This document shows, one piece after another, positions 9,750 through 20,536 of a DNA stretch of 64,000 nt (its first letter is position 1; each line of letters begins with the position of its first letter). The notes under the pieces were generated by a model. That model was not told where the DNA came from, made no database searches, and saw nothing but the letters and a program-made list of their open reading frames with translations. Source of the DNA: Terebella lapidaria. Taxonomy: Eukaryota > Annelida > Polychaeta > Terebellida > Terebellidae. The translations under genes and the position numbers were made by a program. The stretch spans positions 10,377,177-10,441,176 of the forward strand of contig OX424566.1 in NCBI GenBank assembly GCA_949152475.1, read 5' to 3'.

Positions 9750-12700
9750 CTACTGGGTGTAGTCTTTCATCCAGGCTGGTGGTCGTCTTTCGCGCAGTGA
9801 CCGCCTGAGTGGTTGGGCAGTACTCGGTTCAGGATCATCATTTGCTGATGGAGGGGTATCATGTGTATCAGAGGTCGGTGGTGCAGGTGTTGTTTGGGTA
9901 GCCAACATGGGTGGTGGTTCAACATGCTCTGTGGTGATCTGAGGTGACCTGTCATGGTTGTTCTGACTGTCGTTGCTCGGGGTCTTGGTGACCTCAGGGC
10001 CATCAGCGGGTGTCCTCAGGTCGTTGCTTTGGGTTCGAGTGGCTGGAAGTGTTCTCAGGTCTTCCAGTATTGATCGACGGGTGAGCCGTGTATTTGCTGG
10101 AATGTATTTCCGGAGGAATTTTCTGTTTCGAAGTGTTGTTCGTCCGGATCCATCCACTCGTACAAGATATTGATCGAACTGACGTACCTCGATAATTACT
10201 CCAGTTTTGTCCCATTTTGTCGGGTAGGGGCCTGCCTGGTTCTGGATGCGTACAGTGTCTCCAACTATCAGAGGTGGCAATCTTCGGGTATGTTCGGTCC
10301 AACGTTCAGCGTCACGCATATGACGATTACGCAGTGCTTCTTCACGAGCTGCCAAGGTTGAGCGCCAAGTGGGGTGGGGTGTATAACATCCTGGTCTTAT
10401 CGGGATGAAGTCTCTGATCGGGCGACCAAACACGCACTGTGATGGTGATAGTTTTGTGGTTGGGTCTGGGGCATTCCTATATTGGAGAATGGCGCGCTGG
10501 AAAGCATTGCTGTCTAAAGTGCCTTTCGGGCCCGTGTTGTTAGAGATTAGACGTTTTATGGTTTTCACGCCAATTTCTGCCCGACAATTGCTGTGGGGAA
10601 ATGCAACGGATGACAACCTATGATGTACTCCCCATTGCTGTAGGAAGGTTCGGGTTGTGGTTGATGTGAATTCAGGACCTCCATCCGATGACAACTCATC
10701 AGGGATACCGTATGTAGCGAAGACACATCGTAACCATATGACCAAACCAGTTGCCCCATCATTTGCTTGTTCTACTATTGGCCAGTTGGAGTATCGATCC
10801 ACTATCACCAGGTAAGTTTTGCCCTTATACTGGAAGTAGTCAGCGCACAGACACTGGAAAGGGTACAACGGCTCGACTCGAGGAGCTGGTGGGGCGCTGG
10901 GTTGAGATGGGGCCATCTTGTTGCAATGTTCACATTGTGATCGTATGTGAGCAATGTCGTTTGTAATGCCTGGCCAGAATATTGACGATTCTGCTCGCGC
11001 TGTCATCATTGAGACACCTTGGTGGGCAGAGTGGAGGGCTTGGATGCAATCGTCACGCAGTTGTTGAGGAATCACAATCCTATTCTTGTACATAAGTACC
11101 CCATTTATGGTGTACAAATGTTCCCGAAACTGGTGGTACCCTCGCAGGGCTGCAGGCCAGTCTTCGAACGATGCTGGTAGATTCCCTTGTTCCAGCATGT
11201 CTATCATCTGTGTGAGGTTGCTGTCACTGTTGGTTGCTACTTTAACACGATCCCATGTGACCGACCGGAGAACCTCTAGAGATGCTGATGCGGCTCCTTC
11301 CAGCTCATTGTCCATAGTGTTGCTTTTTGGAGCTTGGCTGCGAAGGATTGCCAGTGGCTCTGTGTCGTTGAGATACATGATGGCACCATTATCATCTTCT
11401 AGAGGATATTTCTCAGGTGTTGGGGGGCCCGATGGTGTGCGTGACATGCAGTCTGAGGCCTTGTTTTTCACGCCCGGAATGTGGATTAGTTGGAACCGGT
11501 AACGGAGTGTCTTCTCTTTCAAGTTTCTGAGTCGTGGGTTGCTGATGTCGTCGAGGGGTCGTTGTCCTAATATACCCAGGAGTGGTTTATGGTCCACAGC
11601 CACGATGAGATCTGTGCATCCAAGTACAAAATACCTGGCACGATCCAATGCATCCACTACGGCTAGAGCTTCGCCCTCGATTGGTGCATATCGAGACTCG
11701 GCAGAGTGGGTGAAGCGACTTCCAACTAGGGTTATCTTCCAGCCGTCACGACAACAGAAGAGGTTCTTTGTGTCAATCTTTGGGCATTTACAGTGTTTTT
11801 GTAGCAGCCAAAACCCGACTCCAGTTTTTGACCAATCTGTGATGAGGCACGTTGCTTTTGTTTTGTCGAAGATTTGCACGCCATGACAGATTTCATTGAT
11901 GATTTTCTGTTTGGATAGTTTGAAGAGCTCATCAAGTGTTTCATCCCAGTAGAATGTTTTCCTAGGTTTGAGGAGGTCGCGGAATGGTGCCATTGTTGCT
12001 GTCATGGAGAATGCATAGGAGACCTGGTTTACGAGACCAAACCACGATCGGATGTCTGTGACTGACTTTGGTGTTGGGAAGTCGTGGATCGCTCTCAGAT
12101 ACTTTTGGCTGGGCCGGACTTTGGTGTCGGTTATCTCAAATCCAGCGAACTCCACGGAATCACCTGCAAAGGTGAATTTGTCAGGGTTGAGTGTGATGCC
12201 GTTTTTGCCACACGTTTCTAGCCACATAGTTGTTTGGTGGAAGCTGGCTTCTATGGAATTGGACCAGAGTAGAGTATCATCCACACATTTCACTTTGTCG
12301 GTGAAGTGTGCAACTAGTTCGTCAAATCGTCTAGTGTATGCATCACCAGATGCTACGTATCCTTGAGGGCACACCCGATATCGATATCGTCCCCAGGGAG
12401 TTATGAAGGTTGTCAAATGGCGGTCTTCCTCATGGAGTGGGACGCTGTGGTATCCATTCCAGGCATCACATACTGTTTTCTTGGTGTTGTTTGGTACCGA
12501 TCTTGCCAGCTGGAATGGTGATGGCGTGTGATGTGTTTCCCTAGTAGCATTGGTATTGAGGGCTTGCATGTCCACTGTGCGTCGTGGCTTGCCATTCTTT
12601 TTAGAACAGATGACCATGCGGTGGCAATACGTCACTGGTGTGCCAACAGGGACAGGTTCTATGACGCCCAGATTGACATCTCTGTCAAGGCCTGCCTTGA

Positions 12701-14525
12701 CTTCATCGCGCCAGTGTATGGGTACCGGGATGGGAGTGTGGTGTGCGACTGGCTCTTTATCTTGGTTCACCATGAGTCGTAATGGAGGACAGTTCATCAT
12801 GGGTAGTGGAGTGTGTTCACACGTGTTGAATGTTGACGATGAGTAATAGTCCAGTAACCATTGTTGTAGCTTTTCCCGGTTCTCGGCAGTTGCCGGGAAT
12901 GGTGGGTGTTTTGGACGGGGTGGTGGCTTTTGGCGTGGTGGGCAGTCACAAGGGTGGTCGTTTGTGTTGACTGCCGATGAGAATTCTCCAAGCGTTGGGA
13001 ATTTCTCACTGATGATTCCAAGTGCTAGACAGGCTTCTCTGCTCAGGAAGAATCTGTTTGTAGAGTCGGTGATGTATACCATTTGCTTTGTTGTGCAATT
13101 TCTGTCCTTGTGACCAGACAGTCGAATCACTATGGCTCCAATGATGTTGATGCTGATGCTATTTGCTGCCCTCATTGACATGTTCACAGGCAGCAGGTCA
13201 CTTCTTGAGAGTCCGAGAGGTGTGAGGATGTGTGTTCCTCCAAGACAGCTCTGGCATCCTGTGTCCGCTATGCAGTCTATGGTTGTTGACCTGTCGTTTA
13301 TGTTGCGGGGGAAGCCAAGTGATTCATAGTCTTCTCTCCTGATGCTGGCTGACAGTGTGATAATTGGTTGTGGCATTGACGATCGCTTGAGCCAAGTGTC
13401 TGTGAGATTGCTGTGTATGTGATGGTCCAGTGAGACAGAGTAGTTTGTGGCTTTCTGGTCTTGTTCATGGACAGAGCAAAGTTCGTTGAACATCGCATTT
13501 TCAGATGCATCTCTTGTTTCACTTGATCTGTTGTTATCTGAGTGGCGACCGCCTCTACAGACCAATGAGAAGTGATTTTTTATGTTGCACTTCTCGCACG
13601 TGTGGCCGAAGGCAGGACATGCTGACCGACGAATTCTGGTTGGGGCCCTTTTGCCATGACCGGTTTGACCGCAGTATGTACAGCTTTCATCAAAGCTCAT
13701 TTGTTGTTTGTTTGTGGGCTTGTCGCCGGACTTCAGTTTTCCGTTTTTGAACTTTCGGTACGAGCTGCTGGCTGCGGCAGTCTGGGTGGTGTTTGAGAGT
13801 CGGGAAGCTGATCGTTTTCCAGATTCCTTTTTCTCAATGAATAAGAGGGTTTCTTCCAGGGATGGTGTTTGGTTGCTGCTCCCCAGCAGGTCCAACTGTA
13901 TGTCCTTGTCTGCTAAACCTTGACTCACGACGTCTCTGATCACTTCGTCGGTGTAGTCCACTGTGTGTGAACAATCGGGACAGTCAATTGTGTACTTGCA
14001 TACAGCGGCTTGTCCTCGTACCCTGGCACAATAGGCTCGTACTGGTTCATCATGGCCCTGTATCATCGAGTGGAGTTCGGCTCTGGCTACCATGGGGCTC
14101 TCTTCCCGAACAGCAAGTTTTTTCATGCTGTTTATCACGTCGTCACTGCTCTTGCTTGTGAGTGAGCCCACTGTATTGCGCGTGAGGTCCCGTCTGAGTT
14201 GCTCATCACAACACTCTAGGAGTTGAATTATCAACGTTTTGCCTGATATCCCTGTTGCTTCTACGTGGTCTCCCCATCGTGTCTCGAAATATTTCCAGTC
14301 AGCTGGAGTGACGCCAGTGCTGATGGTCGGCCTGTTGACTTTCTCGACTTTAGCTGCACTGTTGCTGCTTTGGGGGGCTGTGTGTGAGAGGCCGTGTATC
14401 TTGAGCAGTTCCACAGCTATCTGTGACTCGACATCGCCAGTGCTGTAGTCACAATCGGTGAATGGACAGTTGATTCCTGGCATGTTTGACGCTGTGGTGG
14501 CGGCGGGTAATGTGTGTTGTATCAT
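9750..14525 (-). CDS. Gag-Pol polyprotein of the Ty3-type retrotransposon
   Basis: A 1591-residue intact frame. Gag: a C2H2-like finger (CPFTDC...HGLSH, about 20-48), then CCHC-like knuckles (about 282-323). Aspartic protease: IADTGCQSC with DTG 421-423. Reverse transcriptase: [10 protein letters not shown] with Asp 687, the [11 protein letters not shown] segment, and CVDD 747-750 where YVDD is usual. RNase [11 protein letters not shown] with Asp 897, [10 protein letters not shown] with Glu 952, and VDHKPL with Asp 978. Integrase: HHCC finger (His 1165, His 1168, Cys 1198, Cys 1201) and a DDE core with Asp 1229, Asp 1281 and Glu 1317. The C-terminus is Pro/Thr-rich and ends [12 protein letters not shown]. 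Gag and pol share one frame, so no frameshift signal is needed. The first ATG lies directly at the LTR border; the next is residue 15. No key catalytic residue is missing. Confidence 0.96.
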   Translation of the reverse strand: MIQHTLPAATTASNMPGINCPFTDCDYSTGDVESQIAVELLKIHGLSHTAPQSSNSAAKVEKVNRPTISTGVTPADWKYFETRWGDHVEATGISGKTLIIQLLECCDEQLRRDLTRNTVGSLTSKSSDDVINSMKKLAVREESPMVARAELHSMIQGHDEPVRAYCARVRGQAAVCKYTIDCPDCSHTVDYTDEVIRDVVSQGLADKDIQLDLLGSSNQTPSLEETLLFIEKKESGKRSASRLSNTTQTAAASSSYRKFKNGKLKSGDKPTNKQQMSFDESCTYCGQTGHGKRAPTRIRRSACPAFGHTCEKCNIKNHFSLVCRGGRHSDNNRSSETRDASENAMFNELCSVHEQDQKATNYSVSLDHHIHSNLTDTWLKRSSMPQPIITLSASIRREDYESLGFPRNINDRSTTIDCIADTGCQSCLGGTHILTPLGLSRSDLLPVNMSMRAANSISINIIGAIVIRLSGHKDRNCTTKQMVYITDSTNRFFLSREACLALGIISEKFPTLGEFSSAVNTNDHPCDCPPRQKPPPRPKHPPFPATAENREKLQQWLLDYYSSSTFNTCEHTPLPMMNCPPLRLMVNQDKEPVAHHTPIPVPIHWRDEVKAGLDRDVNLGVIEPVPVGTPVTYCHRMVICSKKNGKPRRTVDMQALNTNATRETHHTPSPFQLARSVPNNTKKTVCDAWNGYHSVPLHEEDRHLTTFITPWGRYRYRVCPQGYVASGDAYTRRFDELVAHFTDKVKCVDDTLLWSNSIEASFHQTTMWLETCGKNGITLNPDKFTFAGDSVEFAGFEITDTKVRPSQKYLRAIHDFPTPKSVTDIRSWFGLVNQVSYAFSMTATMAPFRDLLKPRKTFYWDETLDELFKLSKQKIINEICHGVQIFDKTKATCLITDWSKTGVGFWLLQKHCKCPKIDTKNLFCCRDGWKITLVGSRFTHSAESRYAPIEGEALAVVDALDRARYFVLGCTDLIVAVDHKPLLGILGQRPLDDISNPRLRNLKEKTLRYRFQLIHIPGVKNKASDCMSRTPSGPPTPEKYPLEDDNGAIMYLNDTEPLAILRSQAPKSNTMDNELEGAASASLEVLRSVTWDRVKVATNSDSNLTQMIDMLEQGNLPASFEDWPAALRGYHQFREHLYTINGVLMYKNRIVIPQQLRDDCIQALHSAHQGVSMMTARAESSIFWPGITNDIAHIRSQCEHCNKMAPSQPSAPPAPRVEPLYPFQCLCADYFQYKGKTYLVIVDRYSNWPIVEQANDGATGLVIWLRCVFATYGIPDELSSDGGPEFTSTTTRTFLQQWGVHHRLSSVAFPHSNCRAEIGVKTIKRLISNNTGPKGTLDSNAFQRAILQYRNAPDPTTKLSPSQCVFGRPIRDFIPIRPGCYTPHPTWRSTLAAREEALRNRHMRDAERWTEHTRRLPPLIVGDTVRIQNQAGPYPTKWDKTGVIIEVRQFDQYLVRVDGSGRTTLRNRKFLRKYIPANTRLTRRSILEDLRTLPATRTQSNDLRTPADGPEVTKTPSNDSQNNHDRSPQITTEHVEPPPMLATQTTPAPPTSDTHDTPPSANDDPEPSTAQPLRRSLRERRPPAWMKDYTQ

Positions 14526-14913
14526 AGAGAATAACTCGTAGGCATTTCATGTGCTTTTATTCCGTCGTCATGACACACATTGGCAGAATGATACAACTGA
14601 AACAATAGAGCAAAATGAACACACAAAAGCTGATGGCACACACTATGAACACAGTAAAGGAGAAGAGGTAAAACCATTACCAGATAATCTGTATCATGTA
14701 CATACCACACAGAATGTCCATAAAGTCTTGTAACATTTTTACATAACACATGTATCCATTGTTATTTAACATGTCCCTTCCAGTCACACCAGCAGCCACG
14801 CTATGAAGTGACCACTCACTGTTATATCAGTCTGCAGTGCTTGGTCTACCTGTGAAAGCCACTGGATTACACGGTCCAGTGGAGGCCATGCCCTGTCATG
14901 CATATTTCTCTAT
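14526..14913 (-). repeat. 5' LTR of the Ty3-type element
   Basis: 388 bp; partner of the LTR at 9269-9656. One of the three differences (C at 14742) changes the U3 TATA motif from TATATAAA to TATGTAAA in the sense direction, so the promoter of this copy may be weaker than that of its 3' LTR. The polyadenylation hexamer is kept. Confidence 0.95.
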
Positions 14914-14918
14914 ATACT
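14914..14918. repeat. Target-site duplication ATACT (right)
   Basis: Matches 9264-9268 exactly and directly follows the right LTR. Confidence 0.85.
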
Positions 14919-16257
14919 ACATTGGATATATAAACCATGCTATCATAAAAGTGATATACGAAGGACTATACTAGGAAGTACATTTACTGAAGGGGATACA
15001 AATCACCGGACGTAGGTGTGAAACGGCCTGTTAGAGTAAGTGCATCATTGAACATTTGCATCTAATAAACAGTGAAAACTACTGCCGGCTTATCATTGCA
15101 CAACGACCCAGTTTAAGTCGGCTTGATATCGGCCGTGAACGATATTCTTCACATAATTGTCAACAGTACCCAATTGACAGTGTTGGCAATTGTATATGTG
15201 CCCAGTTGCCTAAACCGAAATGGCAGTCATATCAGTGCGACTGTCTGTGAACTGTCGAGTTGAAAAGTGGTTCCAGTTGATAATATCGGGGTAATCATTA
15301 CAAAGCGCTCGGAGCGGGCCATGCCTACCTACTAAAGTGCTCAATAATCATAATTATTATCCGCTAAATTTCATTGGGAAGCCTCGGAATTTCTGAGAAA
15401 TTTAAAACAAAATTTGGAAAGCATGCAATAACCAATCGGTATACCGGTTTGAAGGCCAAATGAATAGTACTTTAGTCAGAAAAGTCTCTGACAAATTGAA
15501 GTCCTGAAGACAGGAGACAGACACAGCAGACACATATGTCACTCCATCCCAATAGGCAATAGCTCAATGACTTTCAGCCGGCGAGGTAAAAAAAAAGACC
15601 GGAATACAGACATACCAAAAATACATACTTTATTATATTTGTAGTGTATCCATACAAAACTTAGAAAATGACATCGAATACGGAGATGTGTTACATTAAT
15701 TCATGCACTTTAATAGCGCCTTATGATTCTACATCATAACGCGCCGGTCGTTTCCAAATACATGTAAACAACTTGGTAACATCGTTCTTTTAAAAAAAAT
15801 ACTTCCTAAAATGACTTACTAAGTCTTCTCTAACGATTTTTCACGTTGACATAATCATAACGTTTGTTGGTGATCATACAGTGGAAGAATACAAATATAT
15901 TTTATTTCCTACTACAAACTAAAACAACTTTTTTTCGGAGACATCAAAATATAAAATCAACAAATTGCTGGCGTGTCAATATACACATGCACTGTACAGA
16001 CGGCTGCCCGGTCCGGTCGTCGGAGAGCTCTGTACGCCAATCCTGGCAGCCTGAAGGTGTAGAAAACATATATATCAGAACATAATAACATTACAATTAA
16101 TCAGCCATTAGCATGATTAGATAGATCACATTAACAGGAACGTAAATTTCAAGTTAATTCCAGGTCTAGTCTTTACCACAAGAGCTAATATTCTATTTTT
16201 TAAATTCTCTTGTTTTGTTCATATGATTTTCTTGGGCATGATTCTTTCATTATTCAA
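14919..16257. other. Spacer, no gene recognised
   Basis: Non-coding sequence with only short chance frames. A GGATATATAAAC...GAAGGACTATACTAGG unit at its start is the second member of the small duplication interrupted by the LTR element. Confidence 0.45.
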
Positions 16258-16308
16258 AACATAACTACGGCCAATAAGCGTGTTTCACTGACAGATGAAC
16301 TCAACATT
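16258..16308. repeat. Relic end of the MITE family seen at 37713-38273
   Basis: About 50 bases, ending GTTTCACTGACAGATGAACT, match the right terminal repeat of the 37.7-38.3 kb MITE with a few changes (CTACGGCCAATAAGCGTG here, CTACGGCCAAAAGCGTG there). No partner arm was found nearby, so this is a fragment. Confidence 0.7.
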
Positions 16309-16331
16309 ACTCCCTAGGGTTTCTGAGACGT

Positions 16332-16444
16332 ATTAGTTAAAGCCGGAGGAGCGTTCCATTACCTATTGGTATTGGAGACCGAGGGCGAAGCCCGAGGTTT
16401 CCAATACCAATAGGTAATGGAGCGTGACGAGGGCTTTGACTAAT
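16332..16444. repeat. 113-bp foldback palindrome with a 22-bp perfect core stem
   Basis: Bases 16355-16376 are the exact reverse complement of 16400-16421. The pairing continues inward to a GGGC-GAA-GCCC mini-hairpin (16383-16393) and outward, with some mismatches, to ATTAGT(T/C)AAAGCC arms. The whole stretch can form one long hairpin or cruciform. It has no open frame. It may be a small foldback element or an RNA-structured site. Confidence 0.85.
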
Positions 16445-17078
16445 GTAAAGTCCACCACCCCAAAAAGTAATCCCCACACAATCACCATAGCTCAAGATGT
16501 ACGAGTTGTAAAGACGTGAGCACAAATGTGTTATATAAGAGAGATACACGGAAAATGGCTGCATTCATTTCACAAACAAATGTTGAAGGCAAAACATTGT
16601 ATTGTTCAAGTGAAAATCACACTATATTCAAATGTCCACGAGACAGTATACTCCTCCTGACTGAAAGCTGAGTGCAACCAGTCATGGATATGATTATAAC
16701 TCGCAGGCATAACTTGGGATAATCACACACGATTTCATGGATATTTCAAAAAATTGAATAGCCTGCCTACATGCGACGATATAATTATATATTGCAGGGA
16801 CATTTCTTGTTTTTAATAATCATACACAATGCGATGGATATTGCGAAACTGGATATTCCTTCATATGAAACCAATAAATGGGTATTATCTGGAATTGTCA
16901 GACCAGTGTAAGTAACTTGTGCTGCTCGTTCCTCTACATACAAAAGGATTGAAAAGGTGGGAGGCGGATGGTATGTTCACAGTCGACGAGTAGTGCTACG
17001 GAGCAGTACAAGGTACCTGAGCCAAGTACGGTTTAGTTGAGAAGAGTTCAAGCATGAGCGCCTATATGTCAATACGTG
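16445..17078. other. Spacer, nothing recognised
   Basis: AT-rich with short chance frames only. Confidence 0.4.
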
Positions 17079-17333
17079 AGTTCGGAAATGTTTTCAGGTC
17101 AGGTCAGTAGAGTTGGGTCGGGGTCAAGCGGTATAAACATAGCCAAGCCATGCTGTCACGCTACCATTGTCGAGTCACTGTCACCAACACAATACTCGAT
17201 TTTGCCTGTACAATACTAAACTCTTTGTGTACTTCGAGTTCACTGCGTCACTCACGTTTGAGCATGGTATGTACGAACGTTTGTTTATACCACTTGACCT
17301 GACCTAGAGACATTTCCGAACTGGCTTATTGCA
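17079..17333. repeat. Imperfect inverted repeat, MITE-like
   Basis: AGTTCGGAAATGT...AGGTCAGGTCA...GGTATAAACA at 17079-17140 returns in reverse complement at 17282-17333 with small indels, and the similarity fades outward. Arms of about 50-60 bp with a roughly 140-bp centre and no coding potential fit a small non-autonomous DNA element. No clear target duplication was found. Confidence 0.6.
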
Positions 17334-17700
17334 ATGTCAATGGGCAATACTGCACCTACGTGCATGTACACGATATAATCCCGTTCTGTTGCAATCAATT
17401 AAGCGAGCAAAACTTCTCTCAATATTCTACAGTTGAGCTCAGCTCCAATACTACAAACATATCGCTCCAATATTCGCACGTAGCTCTCCATTACCTATTG
17501 GAAATGGAAACTATGAGAGCCGAAGTCATAGCATAGAGTATTTGAATAACAAAAGATTTAATCCGCCTACTGGTTCTAAACAACTCAAATTCAATGGTAC
17601 TGCTCACTTGAAACGAAGGCTGTACAGTTGTTTATGAAAAAAAAATGTCACACTTCGGCACTCCATATATAATGTTTTAGAGGCTTATTGGCTGATCTGT
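17334..17700. other. Spacer with a half-copy of the 16.3-kb palindrome motif
   Basis: At 17487-17502 the word CTCCATTACCTATTGG repeats the stem of the 16355-16421 palindrome. It is followed by CTATGAGAGCCGAAGTCATAG, a smaller hairpin. The rest is unremarkable. Confidence 0.5.
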
Positions 17701-17711
17701 AGTTTAATGCC

Positions 17712-17791
17712 AAAAAATTATGCAATAATCTGGGGGGGGGGGTCCAATCATACTGGAGCCCCCCCCCCCCCAGATTATTGCATAATTTTTT
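17712..17791. repeat. Hairpin with G-run/C-run arms
   Basis: A7-TTATGCAATAATCT-like arm plus 11 G (17712-17742) is mirrored by 13 C plus AGATTATTGCATAATTTTTT (17759-17791), with a 16-base loop. The stem is perfect except for the run lengths. A third partial copy (TTATGCAATAAAAA) follows. Confidence 0.85.
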
Positions 17792-17815
17792 ATGCAATAA
17801 AAAGCGAGGGGGCTC

Positions 17816-17840
17816 GGTTGGTGCTCCCAGAGCACCAACC
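17816..17840. repeat. Perfect 11-bp stem, 3-base loop hairpin
   Basis: GGTTGGTGCTC and GAGCACCAACC flank CCA, 25 bases beyond the previous hairpin. Possibly part of the same element. Confidence 0.8.
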
Positions 17841-18820
17841 CCCCAACCCCCTTCCGGCTCCGACGCCAGTGTGTATGGTAGAGTGGTATTCAGATGAACT
17901 TGCCTGGACTATTCCCTGAACTGAACATTGTACGTGAGGGAAACAGTGCTAGTAAGTTTGGTGGTAAAGTTGCATGCAAAACACGATCTACGCACGATCT
18001 CAGCTTGTATTTGCGAGTGACATACAAAGTATTCCTGTAGTTGTATAGATCTACCAGTTGACAGCCGATACGACGCTGTGTGTCGTGTTCACTGTGATGG
18101 TTGTCACGGTCTGGCGACTGACCTAAAGTTCGAAGTTCATCGATTCTCTGAAACGTGTGCATGCAAAATGCTCGGGTACGTCATGATACATCGTCATCAT
18201 TGCGATACTTTCATCAAAATGCAACTCATTTCAACCTGTCCAATGTTAGTGTGCCGGTAAACGTTTTGTAAGGCATGTTTGAAAACCTATATTATTTGGA
18301 CAAAATTTGTCTCAAATGAAAAGCTTATCATGAGTCTTAAACTGATAGAGGCCAATTGTGTTTGTTTCATAAAGAAATGTAACGGTATGTTTCAATGGTG
18401 AAACCAAAGGTGAAAAAAATAGTGCAGCATGATCAGGTTATCGCACTCTCAGAAATCACTCTATGTTCCTACTGTTGTAGTTTGAGGGCATAAGACACAA
18501 TTTCGAGTTACATTCACTCCCCATGTTAAACCTATCTTACGATGAACGATGTACAGCATTCCCTGCGATACTTGGGGCTTAGCGATGAAATCCCACAAAT
18601 GCCCCAACAATGTGCCTAACAAAAAATGTACATTTCATTATGGATCGACAGATTCAGTTTTTGGCTACAGTTTGTTGGAAATTACCCAATATATTGGTCA
18701 ACCACTACCTCGTGTGCCAGTTCTCACAGGACATTTTTCCAAGTGCAGTACGAACATATCACTTACATTTCAGTTTCACATTGTCCATTCACACATGTAC
18801 TATACATTACTCACTGATAT
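17841..18820. other. Spacer, no gene recognised
   Basis: Several overlapping chance frames but no recognisable domain or codon-like structure. Confidence 0.4.
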
Positions 18821-18948
18821 TGGCAAAGCGTATCCTCACCGTGACCATGCGGAAGCCACGTGTTTTTGTTTATTTACAAAATCTTGGCAAAGCGTATCCT
18901 CACCGTGACCATGCGGAAGCCACGTGTTTTTGTTTATTTACAAAATCG
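18821..18948. repeat. Perfect 64-bp tandem duplication
   Basis: The 64 bases starting TGGCAAAGCGTATCC and ending TTTACAAAATC occur twice without a mismatch. Each copy contains CACGTG. The identity implies a very recent duplication or an assembly slip. Confidence 0.9.
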
Positions 18949-19344
18949 TGTGTTACCGGATGTGACCCATTTGCGCATGTGTTGTCTTAAGACCTTGCGA
19001 AGCATCCTGGACCACCCCGGACCATGTGATATCATGATCTGTGTTCGTCCGTGTGCGTCTGTGCTTCATATGGGACTGGGCCTCAATGTTTCCCTAGTGT
19101 AGAGAACTCATACACATGCACCGTTTTATGTGTTATATTGTGCGACTGCTAATGTATAAAAAGATGTAAAATGACGAGTTGTGGAGTTTGAAACTGTATC
19201 AGACATTTTAACAGGTTGTTGAAGAAGCAAACAGCAATGTTTATACATGTGCACGTTGAATGTCGATTTACTTCGAGTTTTCCTCAGAGTAGACAATTAA
19301 TATATATACATGTATCATATATTGATACAGAGCCCCTGAGGGGA

Positions 19345-19640
19345 CATAATAGCTATTAATCCGTGCTCACGAATTACCAAACCATGTGCACAATTTGACA
19401 AATCGTGGCCACGAATTAACAATCCGTCGGTGCGATTTACTATTCTGTGTGCATGAAATACTAATTCGGGGCACAAAATACTAAATCATGACCACCAATT
19501 GTTAAATCGTGCTGTTGCGCACAATTTACCAATTCTTGCCCACGAATTAGTATTTCGTGTGCACGAATTAGTATTTTGTGGCTACAAATTAATATTTTGT
19601 GCGCATGAAATGTTGAATCGTGCGCACAGATTAATGAATA
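19345..19640. repeat. Degenerate 22-bp tandem repeat (CACGAATTAGTATTTCGTGTG-like, self-complementary)
   Basis: About 13 diverged units of the type CGTG-CACGAATTA-NAT follow one another. Each unit is itself nearly palindromic (CGTGTGCACG). The minus-strand frame reads as repeated AHKILI/AHEILIR. It is bounded by CCCCTGAGGGG and CTCCGCAGGGG, which may be the ends of one element. Confidence 0.75.
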
Positions 19641-19815
19641 TTTTCGGTATGTCACCTCAGGAGCTCCGCAGGGGATAAGCTATAATTAACAAATTGATAT
19701 TATGAACAAGCTACTCATTTGAGGAATGTCAATGGTGTAAATGATCTGAATACTTTTAATGTCCTATATTGTTGCCGTTTTGGTAGGTTAAATATAACAT
19801 GCTTTGTTATATTTG

Positions 19816-20536
19816 TGTGACGTTTGGTAGGTAATGACTGTTGTGTTTTTGTTTCCCTATTTTCCGTGCATCACTCAGTAGCTTACCGGCTTACTCAGGC
19901 AAGAATCAACTCAGAGGTGAATAAATGAAGATTTATCAACATCAAATCAGCAACTTACAATGGAATTGTCGGTCACCCACGTGACGTACAGATATGAAGT
20001 TCAGACATGGAGCACTGTATGATCACGTTAAGATAATAGTGCACGAGGGCACAACTTAAAAGAGTTCTTCACCGGAGGCTTCTCTCCGTCCCGTCCTGTT
20101 GAAATTTCTCGTCCCGTTTAGTCGATTGGTTTCTCCAGGTAGTTAGTCGAAATCCCGCTGACTCAAAGGCCCTGAAGAAGGAGTTGTCCGCACGGAGGTC
20201 GTCTAGTCCCTTGGTCTTGGCGGTGACGATCTCCCCACGGTCGATGTCGCTGTTGCAGTGCTCTCAGAGCGGCCGTCCGCTCTCCCTTATATAGCCAGGG
20301 TGGCTGCGCGCGCATCGTCGTCCGCGAACGACTCTTCCGCGATCGTTACCACGTGGAGAAGGCTGCATCTGCGAACAGTTCTTCGGCGAACAGTTCTTGC
20401 GCGAGTATTCTTCCGCGAACGGTGCCTCCGCCAGTAGTCTTCCGCGAACGGTACTTCCGCGAACGACTCTTCTGCGATCACGTGACCGTTCCTAACGAAA
20501 GTTTTTGGCGCGCTCCCTTATATTGGTTTTGTTACA
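19816..20536. mobile_element. Candidate solo LTR
   Basis: The 721-bp interval begins TGTGACG and ends TTGTTACA, so the ends are inverted TGT(G/A)AC, and it is flanked by the 4-bp repeat TTTG (19812-19815 and 20537-20540). The same termini and a 4-bp duplication occur on the TRIM at 28009-28445. Inside are TATATA-type boxes near 20287-20294 and 20515-20526, and between them a GCGAACG-rich repeat. Orientation is unresolved: the order repeats-TATA-leader reads best on the minus strand. A neighbouring GTTTGGTAGGT direct repeat makes the left edge less certain. Confidence 0.4.
20303..20490. repeat. Degenerate CTTCCGCGAACG repeat
   Basis: At least eight copies of a 13-17-bp unit (CTTCCGCGAACG, TTCTTCGGCGAACAG) lie between two TATA-like boxes. 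CpG-rich against an AT-rich background. Could act as promoter-proximal repeats of the candidate LTR. Confidence 0.65.

Larger units (their letters stand above)
9269..14913 (-). mobile_element. Complete Ty3-type (Metaviridae) LTR retrotransposon
   Basis: A 5645-bp element with 388-bp LTRs at both ends, ATACT target duplications and one uninterrupted gag-pol frame. The order gag, protease, reverse transcriptase, RNase H, integrase is that of Ty3 elements. The LTRs differ at only three positions (9279/14536, 9379/14636, 9485/14742), about 0.8 percent, so insertion was recent. A purine-rich tract (plus-strand 9657-9664, CTCCCCCC) directly precedes the 3' LTR in the sense direction. The LTR ends read ATAGAGAA...TTCTCT in the sense direction instead of the usual TG...CA. 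Confidence 0.96.

Noticed and set aside
9767..13923. Short frames overlapping the gag-pol frame on both strands
   Set aside because: Shadows of the 1591-codon frame.
18549..19102. Overlapping 80-126-codon frames as a gene
   Set aside because: Three frames are open at once and two include the 64-bp duplication; no domain or splice structure.
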